Shown here: positions 19,409 to 27,900 of the stretch, piece by piece
How positions within the stretch are numbered: position 1 is the stretch's first letter
Layout: every line of letters starts with the position of its first letter
Origin: Phaeobacter sp. B1627
Lineage (GTDB): Bacteria; Pseudomonadota; Alphaproteobacteria; Rhodobacterales; Rhodobacteraceae
Direction of reading: 5' to 3'
Length of the DNA: 64,000 nucleotides
NCBI RefSeq assembly: GCF_006265095.1
Contig: NZ_VCNK01000001.1
Span: 248,001 to 312,000, forward strand
Program-made: the position numbers and the translations under genes
Notes under the pieces: model-generated
Database searches by the model: none
Told to the model about the DNA's origin: nothing
The model's input: only the letters and a program-made list of their open reading frames with translations

Positions 19409-20671
19409 CTAGAGCGCGCGCCAGCCAATGTCGCGGCGGACAAAGCCTTCGGGCCAGTCGATCTGATCGACCATTGCATAGGCGCGGTCGCGGGCCTCCT
19501 GGAGGTTTTGCCCACGGGCCGTGACGTTGAGAACCCGCCCGCCGTTGGCGAGGATCCTGTCCCCGTCTGCCTTGGTTCCGGCGTGAAAGACCATGTTCAT
19601 GCTGTCCTCGGGCAGAGCCGCAAGGCCCTTGATCTCTGATCCCTTGGCATAGTCACCCGGATAGCCTGCGGCCGCCATGACAACGGTAATGGCATGATCA
19701 TCGGCCCAGTTCACCTGTGCCTCTTTCAGGCGTCCTTCGGCTGCGGCCTGCATCAGATCCAGCGCCTGTGCCCCGAGCCGCATCATCAGCACCTGGCATT
19801 CCGGATCGCCAAAGCGGACGTTGTATTCCACCAGCCGGGGCTGGCCGTCCTTGATCATCAGACCGACATAGAGAACCCCCTGATAGGGCGTGCCCCGTTC
19901 GGCCATCACCCGCATGGTGGGCTTCACGATCTGCTCCATTGCGCGGGCTTCGATCTCGGGGCTGAGCACCGGAGCCGGCGAATAGGCCCCCATGCCACCG
20001 GTGTTGGGGCCGGTATCGCCCTCGCCGACGCGTTTGTGATCCTGTGCGCTGCCGATCGACAGGATGTCTTCGCCGTCGCAGAGCACAAAGAGCGAGGCCT
20101 CTTCGCCTTCCATGAATTCCTCGATCACCACCTCGGCGCCGGCACCGCCAAAGGCGCCGCCGAACATGTCATCGATCGCCGCCAGCGCGGTGTCCTCGTC
20201 CATCGCGACAATCACCCCCTTGCCGGCCGCGAGCCCGTCGGCCTTGACCACAATCGGGGCGCCGTTTTCACGCACATGCGCCCTGGCGGCCTCGGCATCG
20301 GTGAAATGGCCGTAGCCCGCAGTGGGGGCCTGTGCGGCATCGCAGACCTCTTTGGTGAAGCTTTTCGAGGCCTCCAGCCGGGCCGCCGCCTCCGAGGGGC
20401 CAAATACCAAAATCCCCGCCGCACGCAGCCGGTCGGCAACCCCCGCCGCCAGCGGGGCCTCGGGGCCGACGATGACGAAATCGATGGCGTTTTCCTCGGC
20501 AAATGTCACCACGGCACCACCGTCCTCGGCGTTGAGGCTGGCGCATTCCGCGATCTGGGCAATCCCCGCATTGCCCGGCGCCACAATCAACTTGTCGCAT
20601 TTCGGGTTCTGCATCACGGCCCATGCCAGGCTGTGTTCGCGCCCGCCGCCACCAAGGATGAGGATATTCAT
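19409..20671 (-). CDS. purD: Phosphoribosylamine-glycine ligase
   Basis: Second step of purine synthesis: joins phosphoribosylamine and glycine with ATP. Start MNILILGGGGREHSLAWA is the family N-terminus. The ATP-grasp domain shows PIVVKADGLAAGKGV, EEFMEGEEASLFVLCDG, DHKRVGEGDTGPNTGGMGAYSP (read in parts) and VEYNVRFGDPECQ. The length, 420 residues, is standard. I place the start at 20671 (GGAG 8 bases upstream) although the frame is open to 20953, because the extra residues lie under the divergent xseA start region. Confidence 0.97.
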   Translation of the reverse strand: MNILILGGGGREHSLAWAVMQNPKCDKLIVAPGNAGIAQIAECASLNAEDGGAVVTFAEENAIDFVIVGPEAPLAAGVADRLRAAGILVFGPSEAAARLEASKSFTKEVCDAAQAPTAGYGHFTDAEAARAHVRENGAPIVVKADGLAAGKGVIVAMDEDTALAAIDDMFGGAFGGAGAEVVIEEFMEGEEASLFVLCDGEDILSIGSAQDHKRVGEGDTGPNTGGMGAYSPAPVLSPEIEARAMEQIVKPTMRVMAERGTPYQGVLYVGLMIKDGQPRLVEYNVRFGDPECQVLMMRLGAQALDLMQAAAEGRLKEAQVNWADDHAITVVMAAAGYPGDYAKGSEIKGLAALPEDSMNMVFHAGTKADGDRILANGGRVLNVTARGQNLQEARDRAYAMVDQIDWPEGFVRRDIGWRAL

Positions 20672-20794
20672 GAGCCGTACTCCGATCTGCTTGGCCTCTG
20701 TTGTCGCGCGTTCTATGCTGCCCGCGACATCAAAACAAGAACGCCCGTGACCGCCGCGGAACTTCAGCGCAGACAGAAGGCAACAGAACTCTCC

Positions 20795-22387
20795 ATGTCC
20801 GACCTCCTCGACGATCCCGCACCGGGCCAGAACGCACCAGAGTTTTCCGTCTCCGAGCTGTCGGGCGAGGTCAAGCGCACGCTGGAGGGCACCTTTGGCC
20901 GGATCCGGGTCCGGGGCGAGGTCGGCCGGGTGTTCAAGGCCCGCTCGGGACATCTGTACTACGATATCAAGGATGACCGCTCGGTGCTGGCCTGCACCAC
21001 CTGGAAAGGGCAGATCAGCAAGCTGGCCGTGGTGCCCGAAGAAGGGCTGGAGGTGGTGGTGACCGGGCGCCTGACGGCCTTTGGCGCCCAGTCGAAATAC
21101 AACATGAATGTCGAAGAGGTCGCGGTCGCGGGGCAGGGCGCACTGATGGCGCTCTTGGAAAAGCGCAAGGCACAGCTGCAGGCCGAAGGGCTGTTTGCGC
21201 CTGAGCGGAAAAAGCCGCTGCCCTATCTGCCGCAGATCATCGGGGTGGTGACCTCGCCGTCAGGTGCGGTGATCCGCGACATTCTTCACCGGCTGCGGGA
21301 CCGGTTCCCGCGCAAGGTGCTGGTCTGGCCGGTTGCGGTTCAGGGCAGCAATTGTGCGACGGAAGTGGCCCGTGCCATTGAAGGGTTCAATCAACTCAGC
21401 CGGGGCGGCGCCCTGCCGCGGCCGGATCTGATCATCGTTGCCCGCGGTGGCGGCTCGATCGAGGATCTTTGGGGGTTCAACGAGGAAATCGTTGCCCGCG
21501 CGGTTGCCGCCAGTGACATTCCCCTGATCTCTGCCGTGGGTCATGAGACGGATACGACCCTGATCGACTATGTTTCCGACCTGCGGGCCCCGACCCCCAC
21601 CGCTGCTGCCGAACATGCGGTTCCTGTGCGGCTCGATCTGTTGGCGCATGTGGAGGGGCTGGGCGCGAGAATGGCCCAGGCCAGTGGCCGGGCGGTGCAG
21701 CAAAGGCGACAGCGGCTGGGTGATCTGGCACGGGCGCTGCCACGGCCGGACAGCCTGCTGGACACCCCCCGGCAACGGTTGGACCGGGTATCCGACAGGT
21801 TGCCGAATGCGCTGATTTCCGGTGTGCAGCGGCGCAAACTGATCCTCAGCGAAAGGGCCGCATCCCTGCGCCCCGCAACGCTGCGCAACCTTGTCGAGCG
21901 GCGCCGGGACCGTCTGAAGAACCTCTCCTCCCGCCTCAGCCTGCGTCCCATCGAACAGGAAACGGAGCGCAAACGCGAACGGCTGACCGCCCTCACCACA
22001 CGTCTTGCGACTGTCCAGACCGCGCGGGTCAGCCGCCAGCGGGACCGTCTTTTGGCGACCGGGCGGCAGCTTGATATCCTCAGTTACAAGGCAACGCTGC
22101 GGCGGGGCTATGCGGTGGTGCGTGACGGAGAACGGTTGATCACCAGTAAATCCGCAGCGCAGGCGGCGGCGGCGCTCATTGTCGAATTTGCCGACGGTCA
22201 GGTGGCGATCAGAGGTGGGGAGGCTGCCGCTCAGGGAACTCCGGGCGCTCAGGGCGCTCGGGGTGCTCTTGGCACCCGGGGCGCGCCTGCGTCTTCTGCG
22301 GCGCCTGCTGAACCCGTCAAATCCAAGGCGGCCGCGTCAAAGCCCAAACCGCCAAAGTCATCCGGTGGGCAGGGGTCGTTGTTCTGA
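20795..22387 (+). CDS. xseA: Exodeoxyribonuclease VII large subunit
   Basis: The large subunit of a nuclease that trims single-stranded DNA in repair. It has an N-terminal OB fold (FSVSELSGEVKRTLEGTF, then GHLYYDIKDD), the catalytic domain with VTSPSGAVIRDI, ARGGGSIEDLWGFNEE, VGHETDTTLIDYVSD and APTPTAAAE, and a long coiled-coil arm (about 290-420). The last ~80 residues are unusual: a Gly/Ala/Arg stretch with collagen-like spacing (GTPGAQGARGALGTRGAP), then a Lys/Ser/Pro tail ending QGSLF. The true start is ATG 20795; the frame is open far upstream but that part is antisense to purD. The small subunit gene is not in the window. Confidence 0.96.
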   Translation: MSDLLDDPAPGQNAPEFSVSELSGEVKRTLEGTFGRIRVRGEVGRVFKARSGHLYYDIKDDRSVLACTTWKGQISKLAVVPEEGLEVVVTGRLTAFGAQSKYNMNVEEVAVAGQGALMALLEKRKAQLQAEGLFAPERKKPLPYLPQIIGVVTSPSGAVIRDILHRLRDRFPRKVLVWPVAVQGSNCATEVARAIEGFNQLSRGGALPRPDLIIVARGGGSIEDLWGFNEEIVARAVAASDIPLISAVGHETDTTLIDYVSDLRAPTPTAAAEHAVPVRLDLLAHVEGLGARMAQASGRAVQQRRQRLGDLARALPRPDSLLDTPRQRLDRVSDRLPNALISGVQRRKLILSERAASLRPATLRNLVERRRDRLKNLSSRLSLRPIEQETERKRERLTALTTRLATVQTARVSRQRDRLLATGRQLDILSYKATLRRGYAVVRDGERLITSKSAAQAAAALIVEFADGQVAIRGGEAAAQGTPGAQGARGALGTRGAPASSAAPAEPVKSKAAASKPKPPKSSGGQGSLF

Positions 22388-22425
22388 CGTCCTGCCGACC
22401 GGAGGAGCGCGGGTCCGGACGGGGC

Positions 22426-22890
22426 CTAGACGCCGACTTCGGGGCCGAGGCAGACCATCTCTTCTTGCGGCCCATGCCGTTCGGTCAGGGTCAGGGGAGG
22501 CCCGTCCTGATCCATGGTGACGCTGAGGCCGGAGGTGTCGATCTGAAAGCTCCAGCACTGGGCCGTCTGCCGGTTTTCGTAGAGGAAACAGATTTCAGTC
22601 CCGTCGGCGCCATCCTGTGCAAACCACTCGCCCTCGATGCAACGCCCGTCGAGAAAGGACCAGATCACCCTTTGCCCGGGCAGGTAGCGCTCGGCGCCAT
22701 AGGCGAGGCCTTGCCAGTCAAACAGGATCACGCGGCCCTCGGTATAGCGCCGGAAGTCCTGCGCATCGGCGGCCAGCGACGGTGCGGGGATGCTGGTCAG
22801 GCAAACGCCGGTGAAAAGAGCGATCAGGGCACGGGCCGTGACGGTATCCGATCTGCGGCAAAACGGGGCGAGGGCGATGAGGCGGGACAT
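22426..22890 (-). CDS. Exported hypothetical protein
   Basis: About 154 residues with an N-terminal signal peptide (basic start, hydrophobic ARALIALFTGVCL, likely cleavage after PSLAA). The mature part has QDFRRYTEGRVILFDW, GAERYLPGQRVIWSF, CIEGEWFAQDGADGTEICFLYE and CWSFQI, with paired cysteines suggesting periplasmic disulfides. I recall similar short Rhodobacterales exported proteins with no function. It converges on xseA with a 38-base gap. The start is uncertain: the frame is open to 22932. Confidence 0.72.
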   Translation of the reverse strand: MSRLIALAPFCRRSDTVTARALIALFTGVCLTSIPAPSLAADAQDFRRYTEGRVILFDWQGLAYGAERYLPGQRVIWSFLDGRCIEGEWFAQDGADGTEICFLYENRQTAQCWSFQIDTSGLSVTMDQDGPPLTLTERHGPQEEMVCLGPEVGV

Positions 22891-23055
22891 GAGGTCAGCA
22901 TGGCGGATCTGCGGGCTGACGCCAAGGGCCAAGGTCCGTGCATGGCCGCAGAGCCTGCCTTTTTAGGCCATTGGATCCGCAGCAGGGCCACTTGCGCTTT
23001 GCAACCTCCGCCAAACAGCATTAGGTGAGGATAAAACGACCCTGCGGAGACCCAG

Positions 23056-24135
23056 ATGGCGCTTTTCTCGAAGCTCAAGGAACGGTTGCTGAAATCCTCG
23101 TCCCGCCTCGGCAAGGAGGTGGACGCGATTGTGGAAGAGGGGGCCTCCGTCAGTGGGGCGGCCACCTTGGAGCCCCCGGTGGCAGGGGCGTCGGGTGGCG
23201 CGCCTGAGGCCATCGTACCATCCGCCCCTGCAGTGCAGGCGGAGGCGCGTAAACCGGGCCTGTTGGGTCGGTTGATGGGGCGCAGCAGCGATGCAGAACC
23301 GCGTCGGGTTCTGGATGACGATATGCTGGAGAGCCTCGAAGAAATGCTGATCGCCTCTGACATGGGGGTGGATACGGCGTTGCGGGTGACGGCCAATATC
23401 GCCGAGGGCCGCATGGGGCGGCGTGTGTCGGGGCGCGAGATCCGGGAACTGCTGGCACAGGAAATCGCCCGGGTGATGGAGCCTGTTGCGCGCCCCTTGC
23501 CGCTCTATCCCAGCAAGCCGCAGGTGGTGCTGGTGGTTGGGGTGAACGGGTCGGGCAAAACCACCACAATCGGCAAGCTCGCCAGCCAGTTTCGCGCGGC
23601 CGGAAAATCGGTCGTCATTGCGGCGGGCGACACGTTCCGCGCCGCGGCCGTCGAACAGCTTCAGGTCTGGGGGGACCGGGCGGGCGTGCCGGTGCTGACC
23701 GCGCCGGAGGGATCGGATCCAGCAAGCCTCGCCTTCGACGCGATGACCAAGGCCGAGGCCGACGGGGCGGATCTGTTGATGATCGACACGGCCGGCCGCC
23801 TGCAGAACCGGTCTGACCTGATGGAAGAGCTGGCCAAGATCGTGCGGGTGATCCGCAAGAAAGACCCCGATGCGCCGCATAATACCCTGCTGGTGCTGGA
23901 CGCGACCACCGGCCAGAACGCCCTGCGCCAGGTGGAGACCTTCCGGGAGCTGGCAAATGTATCGGGGCTGGTGATGACCAAGCTGGACGGCACGGCCAAG
24001 GGCGGTGTTCTGGTGGCGCTTGCCGATAAATTCGGCCTGCCGATCCACGCCATCGGGGTCGGTGAGCAACTGGAGGATCTGGCGCCCTTTGACCCGGAAG
24101 AATTTGCAGCCGCTCTCACCGGTCTCGGGGACTGA
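23056..24135 (+). CDS. ftsY: Signal recognition particle receptor FtsY
   Basis: Docks SRP-ribosome complexes at the inner membrane. It has a membrane-targeting N-terminal helix (MALFSKLKERLLKSS), a short variable acidic/Ala-rich linker to about residue 85, then the N domain (DDDMLESLEEMLIASDMGV) and GTPase G domain: VGVNGSGKTTTIGKLA, DTFRAAAVEQL, DTAGRLQNR, TKLDGTAKGG and the closing GEQLEDLAPFDPEEF. The length, 359 residues, is typical of alphaproteobacteria, whose A domain is short. It converges on the MgtC/SapB gene with a 3-base gap. Confidence 0.97.
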   Translation: MALFSKLKERLLKSSSRLGKEVDAIVEEGASVSGAATLEPPVAGASGGAPEAIVPSAPAVQAEARKPGLLGRLMGRSSDAEPRRVLDDDMLESLEEMLIASDMGVDTALRVTANIAEGRMGRRVSGREIRELLAQEIARVMEPVARPLPLYPSKPQVVLVVGVNGSGKTTTIGKLASQFRAAGKSVVIAAGDTFRAAAVEQLQVWGDRAGVPVLTAPEGSDPASLAFDAMTKAEADGADLLMIDTAGRLQNRSDLMEELAKIVRVIRKKDPDAPHNTLLVLDATTGQNALRQVETFRELANVSGLVMTKLDGTAKGGVLVALADKFGLPIHAIGVGEQLEDLAPFDPEEFAAALTGLGD

Positions 24136-24138
24136 GGA

Positions 24139-24630
24139 TCAATGCGTCGCCATCCACTTTTCAACATGGCGCAGGACAAACAGCACCATCAGCACCAGAA
24201 CCGTGGCCATTGCGGCCAGCGGCATCTGACCGGCGCCGCAGCCAAGCCCGATTGCCCCCACCAGCCAAAGCGACGCGCCGGTGGTGACATTGCGAACCCG
24301 GTCACCCGAGGTGAAGATCAACCCGGCGGCCAGGAAGGCAACACCGGCGGTCACCGCTTCGATCATCCGCAGGGGGTCATTGCGCTGCGCCTCCGCTCCG
24401 AAATCGAGGGCGGCGATTTCGCGCCCCAGTATGATGAACAGACAGGCCGCAACCGACACCAGGATATGCGTCCTCAGACCGGCCGGCTTGCCCAGGAATT
24501 CGCGCTCCAGACCGATCAGCGCCGCCAGGACGCTGGCCGCCAGCAGGCGGGCAAAGGCAACGGGCGCGGGGATGACGGAAAAGGTTCGGGTGAGCTCGTC
24601 GGTGATCTGTTGCAGGGGGACGTCGAACAT
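24139..24630 (-). CDS. MgtC/SapB family membrane protein
   Basis: A 163-residue inner-membrane protein of the MgtC/SapB family with four or five helices. The signature [27 protein letters not shown] (read in parts) and [11 protein letters not shown], then [21 protein letters not shown], is clear. It lacks the soluble C-terminal domain of virulence MgtC, so it belongs to the short SapB-like group; its role is unknown, perhaps in ion or stress homeostasis. The start at 24630 has GGAGG in good position, favouring it over the longer frame to 24747. Confidence 0.9.
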   Translation of the reverse strand: MFDVPLQQITDELTRTFSVIPAPVAFARLLAASVLAALIGLEREFLGKPAGLRTHILVSVAACLFIILGREIAALDFGAEAQRNDPLRMIEAVTAGVAFLAAGLIFTSGDRVRNVTTGASLWLVGAIGLGCGAGQMPLAAMATVLVLMVLFVLRHVEKWMATH

Positions 24631-24722
24631 GGGGCCTCCGGGTGCTGGTACATGGACCCAACGCAGAAGCAGGCGCGACGTTCCCTCCTCAGTCACATCG
24701 GGCCGCACACAAGGGAAAACAG

Positions 24723-25631
24723 ATGTTGAGTGACTGGCTGATCTCACTTGAAGGCACCGAGGCGGGGCACCAGGTGGCGTTGATCCTTGCGGTGTCAGCC
24801 GCGATCCTGCACGCGATTTTTGGCGCCATGCAAAAGGGACGCCACGATCCCTGGCTGTCGCGGGGGGCGATCGATGCGTCCTATGGCCTGATGGCGGCCC
24901 CGTTCGCGCTGTTTGTCGTGCCCTGGCCAGAGCCCCATATGTGGCTGATCTTTGCGGGCGTCTGGATCATCCATGTGATCTACAAGGTGCTGCAGGCCAT
25001 GGCCTATACCAAAGGGGCCTACACGGTCGTCTATCCGGTGGTTCGCGGCACCGGGCCGCTGTTTGCCGTCATTGGCGCCTATTTTCTGTTCGGTGAGACC
25101 TTCACGGTGGTCCAGTGGCTGGGCGTTGGCGTCTTGCTGGCGGGGATCTTCGGCCTGGCGGTCTACAATTTTGTGTTTCTGGTCACCGCCAGAGAGACGC
25201 TGGGCATTGCGCTGGTGCTTGCGGTGGCGACCGGGCTGTTCGTGGCGCTCTATACCACCTATGACGCATTCGGAATTCGGGCAACGGCGGACCCGTTCAC
25301 CTTTCTGGCGTGGTTTTTCATGATTGATGGCCTGACGATGCCGCCCTATGCCTATTGGCGGTGGCGTCGCATGGGCGAGGACCGCCCGACGGTTGGTCCG
25401 TTGATGATACGCGGCTTTCTGGGCGGTCTGGTTGCATTCGCGTCGTTTGGCTCGATCATGCTGGCCACCCGGCTGGACAAGGTCGGCGAGGCGGCCGTTC
25501 TGCGGGAGACCTCTACCGTATTCGCGGCGCTCATCGGGTGGTTGGTGCTGAAGGAAACCGTAGGCCCGCGCCGGATCGCCTTGATGGCCCTGATCGCGCT
25601 CGGCGCGGTTATCGTTGAAATGGGCGGCTGA
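24723..25631 (+). CDS. EamA/DMT family transporter
   Basis: A 302-residue, roughly ten-helix inner-membrane transporter of the drug/metabolite superfamily. Two EamA repeats are visible, with [20 protein letters not shown] and [20 protein letters not shown] in the helices that normally line the path. The start ATG 24723 follows a GGGAAAAC stretch; the frame is open upstream but the upstream residues are antisense to the MgtC gene. It lies 72 bases before ispZ on the same strand. Substrate unknown. Confidence 0.9.
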   Translation: MLSDWLISLEGTEAGHQVALILAVSAAILHAIFGAMQKGRHDPWLSRGAIDASYGLMAAPFALFVVPWPEPHMWLIFAGVWIIHVIYKVLQAMAYTKGAYTVVYPVVRGTGPLFAVIGAYFLFGETFTVVQWLGVGVLLAGIFGLAVYNFVFLVTARETLGIALVLAVATGLFVALYTTYDAFGIRATADPFTFLAWFFMIDGLTMPPYAYWRWRRMGEDRPTVGPLMIRGFLGGLVAFASFGSIMLATRLDKVGEAAVLRETSTVFAALIGWLVLKETVGPRRIALMALIALGAVIVEMGG

Positions 25632-25703
25632 AAGACGCATCTGTAGCGCAGGCCCGCGCGAAAGACCCAAGCCCGCGAAAGAACCAAGGACACAGCAGAC
25701 ACA

Positions 25704-26360
25704 ATGACCGAGCAGAGCAATATGACCGGACCGGCAGGCAAGGATGAGAGCACCGCGGAGAAAAAGACCAATCCCTGGCTCAAGGGCCTGCTGGAATACG
25801 GGCCGATTGCGCTGTTTTTTATCGCCTATCTGCGGTTGAAAGAGCAGAGCTTTGACATCGCGGGCACCAGCTATGATGGCTTCATCGTCGTGACGGCCGG
25901 CTTTGTGCCCTTGATGATCCTGTCGACGCTGGCCTTGTGGAAGCTGACCGGGAAACTGTCGAAGATGCAGGTTCTGACCCTGGTGCTGATCGTGGTGTTC
26001 GGCGGCTTGTCGGTCTGGTTCAACGACGAGCGGTTTTTCAAGATGAAGCCGACGCTGATCTATCTGATATTCGGCGGTCTGCTCGGGTTTGGCCTGCTGC
26101 GTGGGCAGAGCTACCTGCGGGTGGTGATGTCAGAGATGATGCCATTGACCGAAGAGGGCTGGATGATCCTGACCCGACGGCTCTGTGCGTTCTTCCTGGC
26201 GCTTGCGGTGGCCAATGAAGTCATCTGGCGCAGCCTGGACACCGAAACCTGGGTCTATTTCAAGACGTTCGGCCTGACGGTGGCGATGTTTGTGTTCTTC
26301 ATGAGCCAGGCGAAACTGTTTCAGCTTCACGGCGTTGAGGAGGCCGAAGCCGAGGACTGA
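25704..26360 (+). CDS. ispZ: Inner-membrane septation protein YciB/IspZ
   Basis: A 218-residue protein of the YciB (intracellular septation A) family, linked in enterobacteria to envelope synthesis and septation. Signatures: LLEYGPIALFFIAYL near 30, WFNDERFFKMKPTLIYLIFG in the middle, and LTRRLCAFFLALAVANEVIWR, then an amphipathic end. Five to six helices are predicted. A polar N-terminal extension (about 25 residues) precedes the first helix, longer than in E. coli. It converges on the hydrolase gene with a 59-base gap. Confidence 0.93.
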   Translation: MTEQSNMTGPAGKDESTAEKKTNPWLKGLLEYGPIALFFIAYLRLKEQSFDIAGTSYDGFIVVTAGFVPLMILSTLALWKLTGKLSKMQVLTLVLIVVFGGLSVWFNDERFFKMKPTLIYLIFGGLLGFGLLRGQSYLRVVMSEMMPLTEEGWMILTRRLCAFFLALAVANEVIWRSLDTETWVYFKTFGLTVAMFVFFMSQAKLFQLHGVEEAEAED

Positions 26361-26419
26361 ACCTCGCTGCTGGGCAGGGCCCTCCCACCCGCGACACTGC
26401 GCAAGGGGGGCGGTGCCGG

Positions 26420-27355
26420 TCACTGGATGCGCTGCCAGATCGGCATCGGGCCGGGGAGGGGGCGCAGCGACAGCAACCGCGACCATCGCCGGGCGGGAAC
26501 GGCGGGCAGGAGCTGCTGCATCAGATGCAGGGGGGTGCGCTCCGGCTGGCGGATCAGACGTTGATAATACCGCAGGGCGCCGGGGCGCGTGTAGGCTGAC
26601 CAGTGGCAAATCCGGCGTTCCGGCAGGCCGATGGAATGTCCCATCTGGCTCAGGCGGTCGAGGGTGTCGAGACAGTCGAGCTGCAGGGTCACGGCGTTCG
26701 GTGCCACAAGTCCCTGGCCAATGGCGCGGTCACCGACCCCGGGCGAGCGGGTCAGGGTCTCGAACATGAAATCAAAGGCATCGTTTTCACGGCTGGTCAC
26801 GTTGAAAAACTCTGCAGCGCGTCCGGCCGGGGTCAACAGCGCCTGATAGGCGCGACTTTGATAGGAGGCGCCGGTGAGTGAGATCAAACGCTGCACCGCG
26901 CCTGCGGGCAGGTGGTGCAGAGCCTCGAGCGCCACTTCACTGCCCAGCGAATGGCAGAGGATGTGAATGTCACGCTCCGGATCCACCTGACGGATCCGGC
27001 GCACCACACGCGCCAGCGCCCGTCCGGCCTGCACAGCCCGGCTCTGGGCCTGCCCGAGGCTGGCGCGGGCGTCCCAGCCAAAGGCCACGGCGCGGCCTTC
27101 GTCCCGTCGCCCCAGGCCAAATCCCAGCTGACGCGGCCAGGACGGGGCCCGCCATGGCAGGTGCTGGGGATCCAGCGACAGGATATGGCGATGTGGGCAG
27201 TGATCCGGGTTTCCCGGCTGATATTTATAGCCGTGGACCATGACAACCGTCGGCCCCGCCTGCGGCGGCATAGCCCGGATACCGGTTTCAAAGTCGCTGT
27301 GCCGAGCATGCAAGACCGGCGAATCGCCGACAGCATTGATACGTATGATGGCCAT
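26420..27355 (-). CDS. Alpha/beta hydrolase (DUF900-like)
   Basis: A 311-residue predicted hydrolase. Key features: TVVMVHGYKY (oxyanion region), the nucleophile elbow CHSLGSEVALEAL, and a later Asp/His region (LDCLDTLDRLSQMGHSIGLPERR). The order resembles DUF900 alpha/beta hydrolases. The start MAIIRINAVGDSP at 27355 is chosen because the upstream extension of the open frame shows no family-like sequence. No signal peptide. Substrate unknown, likely an ester or lipid. Confidence 0.82.
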   Translation of the reverse strand: MAIIRINAVGDSPVLHARHSDFETGIRAMPPQAGPTVVMVHGYKYQPGNPDHCPHRHILSLDPQHLPWRAPSWPRQLGFGLGRRDEGRAVAFGWDARASLGQAQSRAVQAGRALARVVRRIRQVDPERDIHILCHSLGSEVALEALHHLPAGAVQRLISLTGASYQSRAYQALLTPAGRAAEFFNVTSRENDAFDFMFETLTRSPGVGDRAIGQGLVAPNAVTLQLDCLDTLDRLSQMGHSIGLPERRICHWSAYTRPGALRYYQRLIRQPERTPLHLMQQLLPAVPARRWSRLLSLRPLPGPMPIWQRIQ

Positions 27356-27731
27356 CTCCGGATCCCCGAACCACGTGTTTTTCAATGCGCTAGCCGGTTC
27401 AGGTGACAGGGGCGTGACGCGGACGTAACGCTGCGGTGACGCGGCGGGGCCGCAACAGGGCGCAAGTGCGGCGCAGCAGTCCCCAGGGGGCGTGTTCGGG
27501 GGGTGTTTCACTCTTGCGCTTTGGACTGATTTGCGCCTTATACAGCCTGCGTTCGTCAGGACGCTGCGCGCCATCACCGAAGCCTGTGGGATGACGCTCG
27601 CCAGCTTGCTCCACAGGTCCGCTTGGGACTTGCGGCCCGCGCTCGGCAAGCAACCCGGAGAGGCGACCTGCAAGACGAAAGCGGGTGCCGCAGGGGCAAT
27701 ATTGCAGGCAAGGGGAAGGGGCCAGAGGCGC

Positions 27732-27760
27732 TTGACTTGGTGAAAATAGGGGGGCGTACT
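27732..27760 (+). promoter_or_regulatory. Candidate promoter for the riboswitch-metZ transcript
   Basis: TTGACT at 27732-27737 is a good -35; at 17 bases spacing the -10 would be CGTACT (27755-27760), which is weak. A start about 27766 would put the aptamer at the 5' end of the RNA, as SAM-II aptamers usually are. Confidence 0.45.
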
Positions 27761-27766
27761 GCCCTT

Positions 27767-27818
27767 GTGGCGATTTGTTACCGGATTGCGGGCCACTTTA
27801 AACAAGCCGCTAAAGAGG
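27767..27818 (+). promoter_or_regulatory. SAM-II (SAM-alpha) riboswitch aptamer
   Basis: Matches the recalled SAM-II consensus: P1 stem GTGGC (27767-27771) with GCCAC (27792-27796), enclosing GATTTG...CCGGATTGC, then TTTAAACAAG and the conserved GCCGCTAAAG that forms the pseudoknot. It binds S-adenosylmethionine and lowers expression of sulfur-amino-acid genes; in alphaproteobacteria it typically precedes metA/metX/metZ, and here it is before metZ. Basis: sequence and P1 pairing seen; ligand by family. Confidence 0.93.
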
Positions 27819-27833
27819 TCAGGACGAAAAGGG

Positions 27834-27865
27834 CTCCCTTTCGCTTGGCCGGACGGGAGTTTTTT
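27834..27865 (+). terminator. Terminator-like stem in the SAM-II expression platform
   Basis: CTCCC (27834-27838) pairs with GGGAG (27855-27859), immediately followed by TTTTTT (27860-27865). CCC at 27836-27838 can instead pair within CGAAAAGG/CCTTTCG (27825-27843), so the two folds are exclusive. The 5-bp stem is short. Confidence 0.4.
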
Positions 27866-27900
27866 ATATGCAGGACAAGACCTGCGCCGGAGGCGAGACG

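Larger units (their letters stand above)
27356..27900. other. Intergenic region with metZ promoter and SAM-II riboswitch
   Basis: 545 bases between divergent genes. The right part has a candidate promoter (27732-27760), the SAM-II aptamer (27767-27818) and a terminator-like stem (27834-27865). The left part (27356-27730) has open frames on both strands but none with family-like content; the hydrolase promoter should also be here. Confidence 0.6.

Noticed and set aside
19694-20794. Long open frame upstream of xseA (19694-20794)
   Set aside because: It is antisense to purD; xseA has its conserved start at 20795.
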